Source of the DNA: Wenyingzhuangia heitensis
GTDB taxonomy: Bacteria > Bacteroidota > Bacteroidia > Flavobacteriales > Flavobacteriaceae
Direction: 5' to 3'
Length of the DNA: 64,000 nt
NCBI RefSeq assembly: GCF_011762155.1
Contig: NZ_JAASQL010000001.1
Coordinates: 496,001 to 560,000, forward strand
Shown here: piece after piece, positions 61,768-64,000 of the stretch
Layout: each line of letters begins with the position of its first letter
Position numbering within the stretch: position 1 is the first letter of the stretch
The notes under the pieces: generated by a model
The model's database searches: none
What the model was told of the DNA's origin: nothing
The model's input: only the letters and a program-made list of their open reading frames with translations
Translations under genes and position numbers: made by a program

Positions 61768-61775
61768 CAAATTTA
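61768..61775 (-). promoter_or_regulatory. trxA promoter (-7 box)
   Basis: The minus strand reads TAAATTTG, matching TAnnTTTG, 26 bases before the chosen ATG. The nearest TTG is 26 bases upstream of it, a little far. Confidence 0.5.
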
Positions 61776-61879
61776 CTTGTTATTAAGTCGATGATTAGTA
61801 ACAAAAATTACAAAGCAATTGTCACTAGATAAATAGTTCTTACGTCTGTAAAAATTATTGAAATGCAATAAAAATAAAT

Positions 61880-61977
61880 TTTGTATCGAGCAGGGAATTA
61901 TAAACACAAGTCGTTTTCGACACTTATTTTACTAAATAAACTAGCACTGATAAATAGCTTTATCGGTGCTATTTTTT
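61880..61977 (+). ncRNA. Possible small RNA between trxA and glnS
   Basis: A 13-bp stem with one G-T pair (61942-61954 / 61959-61971, loop TAGC) is followed by six T on the plus strand, the polarity of a plus-strand terminator. Yet no plus-strand gene exists here: trxA and glnS are both on the minus strand. Upstream on the plus strand are a near-promoter TAAATTTTG (one extra base, near 61875) and a small hairpin GTCG/CGAC (61911-61920). It may be a transcript of about 95 nt. Confidence 0.3.
61942..61977 (+). terminator. Terminator hairpin with plus-strand T-run
   Basis: 13-bp stem, 4-nt loop, six T. It ends 10 bases before the glnS stop and might also stop glnS transcription, but the minus-strand T-run is weak. 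Confidence 0.75.
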
Positions 61978-61986
61978 GTTTAAAGT

Positions 61987-64000
61987 TTATGTTAAAGCCT
62001 TTTCTATAATCTCTTTAATAAAAGGACTTTTTTCTTCGGCTAAAATAGTTTCTAGCAAGGTTTTGTTTTCTAGCAACAATTCAGCATCAGTAATGGTAAT
62101 GTTAATAGCTTCTAGTTTTATAGAACCATTCTTCATCCCTAAAGATTTGGCTATAAAAGCTTTCTCTTCAGGAGATGTTATGCCTGTAAATTTAAGGGTT
62201 AATAAACCAGCCAATACATCTTTGTTGGCAATAGCATCGTTTAGTTTGGTAGCTAACACTTCTTTATTTACCTGTGTTGCCAAAGGTTCAATTTCTGATA
62301 GAATCGAATTTCTATCATCATTATTACGAGCTTTTAAATGTTTACCTGCTAAAACAATAATAGTATCATAAGAAGCATCGTTTGCAGGAGCAGCCGTTTT
62401 CTTTTCTTCTTTAGCCCAAGAATCTGTCAGTCCAACGGTACGGTTAAATATCAATTGGTTAGAAGTACTATTTGTATCTGCACAAAAATACCCTTTACGT
62501 TGAAATTGAAATCTGTCTCCTGGTTTAGACGTTAACAAACTTGGTTCAACTAAAGCAGTAATGGTTTTTAAAGAGTTTGGGTTGATAAATTGTTTAAAAT
62601 CTATGTCTTTATGACTGTCAGGAGCTTCATCCTTAAACAAACGATCGTACAAACGCACTTGTGTTTTTACAGCGTGTTTACTACTTACCCAGTGAATGGT
62701 TCCTTTTACTCTACGTTGACTAGCTTCGGTTCCAGATCCAGATCTAGAGTCTAAATCGGCTGTACAATGAACAACAGTAATGTTTCCGTTTTCGTCTTTT
62801 TCAACCGAATCAGCTTTGATAATATATGCATTTTTTAAACGAACTTCTCCACCAATTTTTAATCTAAAGAATTTTTTATTGGCTTGTTCTCTAAAATCTT
62901 CTCTTTCTATAAACAGCTCTTTAGAAAAAGGAACTTCTCTTTCTCCTGCGGTTTCATCCTCAGGGTTGTTTTCTGCAATTAAGATTTCCTCTTTGTCAGC
63001 AGGATAATTATCAATTATCAATTTTATAGGATCTAAAACAGCCATTACACGTGGGGCTGTTTTATTTAATTCATCTTTAATACAAAACTCTAACAAAGCA
63101 ACATCTGTTACGTTGTCTCTTTTAGAAATTCCGGCAATTTCGCTAAATTTTCTTATAGAATTAGGAGTATAACCTCTACGTCTTAGTCCAGAAATGGTAG
63201 GCATACGAGGATCATCCCATCCAGATACCATATTTTCTTGAACCAATTGTAGTAATTTACGTTTGCTCATTACGGTATAACTAATGTTTCTACGCGCAAA
63301 TTCACGTTGTTTAGGCTGTGTGTTGTCAGTAGTAGCTACTTGTGCTAAATACCATTCGTATAAATCTCTATGACTCTTAAATTCTAATGTACACAAAGAG
63401 TGTGTAACTTGTTCTAAGTAATCAGATTCACCATGAGTCCAATCATACATAGGATAAATAACCCAATCGTTTCCAGTTCTGTGGTGAGCTTTTTTAAGCA
63501 CACGATACATAATAGGATCACGCATATGCATGTTGTTATGCTGCATGTCTATTTTAGCACGTAAAATAGCTTCCCCTTCATTAAATCCACCATTCTTCAT
63601 TTTTTCAAATAAAGCTAGATTTTCATCAATAGGAGTATCTCTGTAAGGACCCGCAACACCAGGCTCTGTAGGAGTTCCTTTTTGCTTGGCAATTTCTTCG
63701 GATGATTGTAAGTCTACATAAGCATTACCTGCTTTAATAATCTCTACAGTCCAATCATATAATTGTTGAAAATAGTCAGAAGAATACAATTCCTTATCCC
63801 ACTTAAAACCTAACCAAGCTACATCACGCTTAATAGCATCAACATATTCTTGCTCTTCTTTGGCAGGGTTGGTGTCGTCAAAACGCAAGTTTACAGGAGC
63901 GTTGTATTTTTCTCCCAATCCAAAGTTTAAGCAAATAGAAGCAGCATGCCCAATGTGTAAATATCCATTTGGTTCTGGTGGAAAACGGAATCTAAGATTC
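61987..64000 (-). CDS. glnS: Glutamine--tRNA ligase (5' end beyond right edge)
   Basis: 670 residues are visible of a class I GlnRS; the first few dozen lie outside. HIGH motif in 'PPEPNGYLHIGHAASICLNFGLG', 'NLRFDDTNPAKEEQEYVDAI', 'YDWTHGESDYLEQVTHSLCTLEF', KMSKS-like 'VMSKRKLLQLV', then the beta-barrel anticodon domains ('VEPSLLTSKPGDRFQFQRKGYFC', 'FNRTVGLTDSW'). After 'DSWAKEEKKTAAPAND' about 125 further residues form a helical extension not in the E. coli enzyme. Some GlnRS carry a YqeY-like C-terminal domain for tRNA affinity; this could be such a domain, but the similarity is not obvious by eye. Confidence 0.95.
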   Translation of the reverse strand, partial: NLRFRFPPEPNGYLHIGHAASICLNFGLGEKYNAPVNLRFDDTNPAKEEQEYVDAIKRDVAWLGFKWDKELYSSDYFQQLYDWTVEIIKAGNAYVDLQSSEEIAKQKGTPTEPGVAGPYRDTPIDENLALFEKMKNGGFNEGEAILRAKIDMQHNNMHMRDPIMYRVLKKAHHRTGNDWVIYPMYDWTHGESDYLEQVTHSLCTLEFKSHRDLYEWYLAQVATTDNTQPKQREFARRNISYTVMSKRKLLQLVQENMVSGWDDPRMPTISGLRRRGYTPNSIRKFSEIAGISKRDNVTDVALLEFCIKDELNKTAPRVMAVLDPIKLIIDNYPADKEEILIAENNPEDETAGEREVPFSKELFIEREDFREQANKKFFRLKIGGEVRLKNAYIIKADSVEKDENGNITVVHCTADLDSRSGSGTEASQRRVKGTIHWVSSKHAVKTQVRLYDRLFKDEAPDSHKDIDFKQFINPNSLKTITALVEPSLLTSKPGDRFQFQRKGYFCADTNSTSNQLIFNRTVGLTDSWAKEEKKTAAPANDASYDTIIVLAGKHLKARNNDDRNSILSEIEPLATQVNKEVLATKLNDAIANKDVLAGLLTLKFTGITSPEEKAFIAKSLGMKNGSIKLEAINITITDAELLLENKTLLETILAEEKSPFIKEIIEKALT

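Noticed and set aside
61800-61980. tRNA gene in the trxA-glnS gap
   Set aside because: No cloverleaf, TPsiC-like GTTCRA block or CCA end can be found; only a terminator hairpin and a small stem-loop.

Overview
The window is AT-rich, compact chromosomal DNA of a gliding member of the Flavobacteriaceae (Bacteroidota). The evidence is the gliding/type IX secretion genes gldE, gldH and sprA, a SusC/SusD pair, and repeated promoters of the Bacteroidota type (-7 box TAnnTTTG, sometimes with TTG about 18-21 nt upstream). Start sites lack Shine-Dalgarno sequences, as is usual in this phylum. I cannot name the genus. I call 50 protein genes. I see no rRNA, tRNA, CRISPR array, insertion sequence or prophage.

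Layout. 1-4,274: gldE (cut by the left edge), ssb and mutY on the minus strand, diverging from hup (HU), a 29-residue basic protein missed by ordinary ORF cutoffs, and rng. 4,276-8,307: a patatin/beta-barrel protein and uvrC (minus). 8,308-13,708: tyrS, a YHS-domain protein, a LuxE-like protein, a secreted hypothetical protein, a hybrid-binding RNase H and purN. 13,824-18,238: acpP-fabF-rnc, then an IPExxxVDY-family protein and pyk. 18,238-22,732 (minus): a TonB-like protein, then pgi, an M23 peptidase and a DUF3108 protein. 22,840-24,487: kdtA and a small membrane protein.

24,564-35,013 is the accessory island of most interest. A very large AraC-type hybrid two-component-like regulator sits upstream of a SusC/SusD outer-membrane importer and a secreted protein that fuses a phosphodiesterase-like domain to an alkaline phosphatase. 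The regulator keeps its periplasmic propeller and its DNA-binding domain. The phosphoacceptor His, the ATP-binding boxes and the receiver Asp/Lys all appear to be lost. Directly after its stop codon are three direct repeats spaced exactly 11 bp apart, a candidate operator. I infer a locus for scavenging phosphodiester substrates, controlled without phosphorelay.

35,090-37,077 (minus): a TetR regulator, an AhpD-like carboxymuconolactone decarboxylase-family protein and a type II haloacid dehalogenase-like protein. Near-identical palindromes upstream of the tetR and AhpD-like genes mark a small self-contained regulon. 37,362-48,767: maeB, ruvA, sprA, gcvH, a vanZ-like gene and tonB, a run I recall as conserved in Flavobacteriia. 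49,091-58,882: trhO, then a tight seven-gene envelope operon ricT-gldH-PBP1A-xth-ompA-mltD-DUF4837. 58,872-64,000: an ABC ATPase, a beta-barrel protein preceded by a 28-bp perfect palindrome, trxA, and glnS running off the right edge.

Most of the window is housekeeping. The unusual material is the pseudo-kinase regulator island, the TetR operator pair, several unexplained palindromes, and two or three candidate small or structured RNAs (about 8.4, 48.9 and 61.9 kb).
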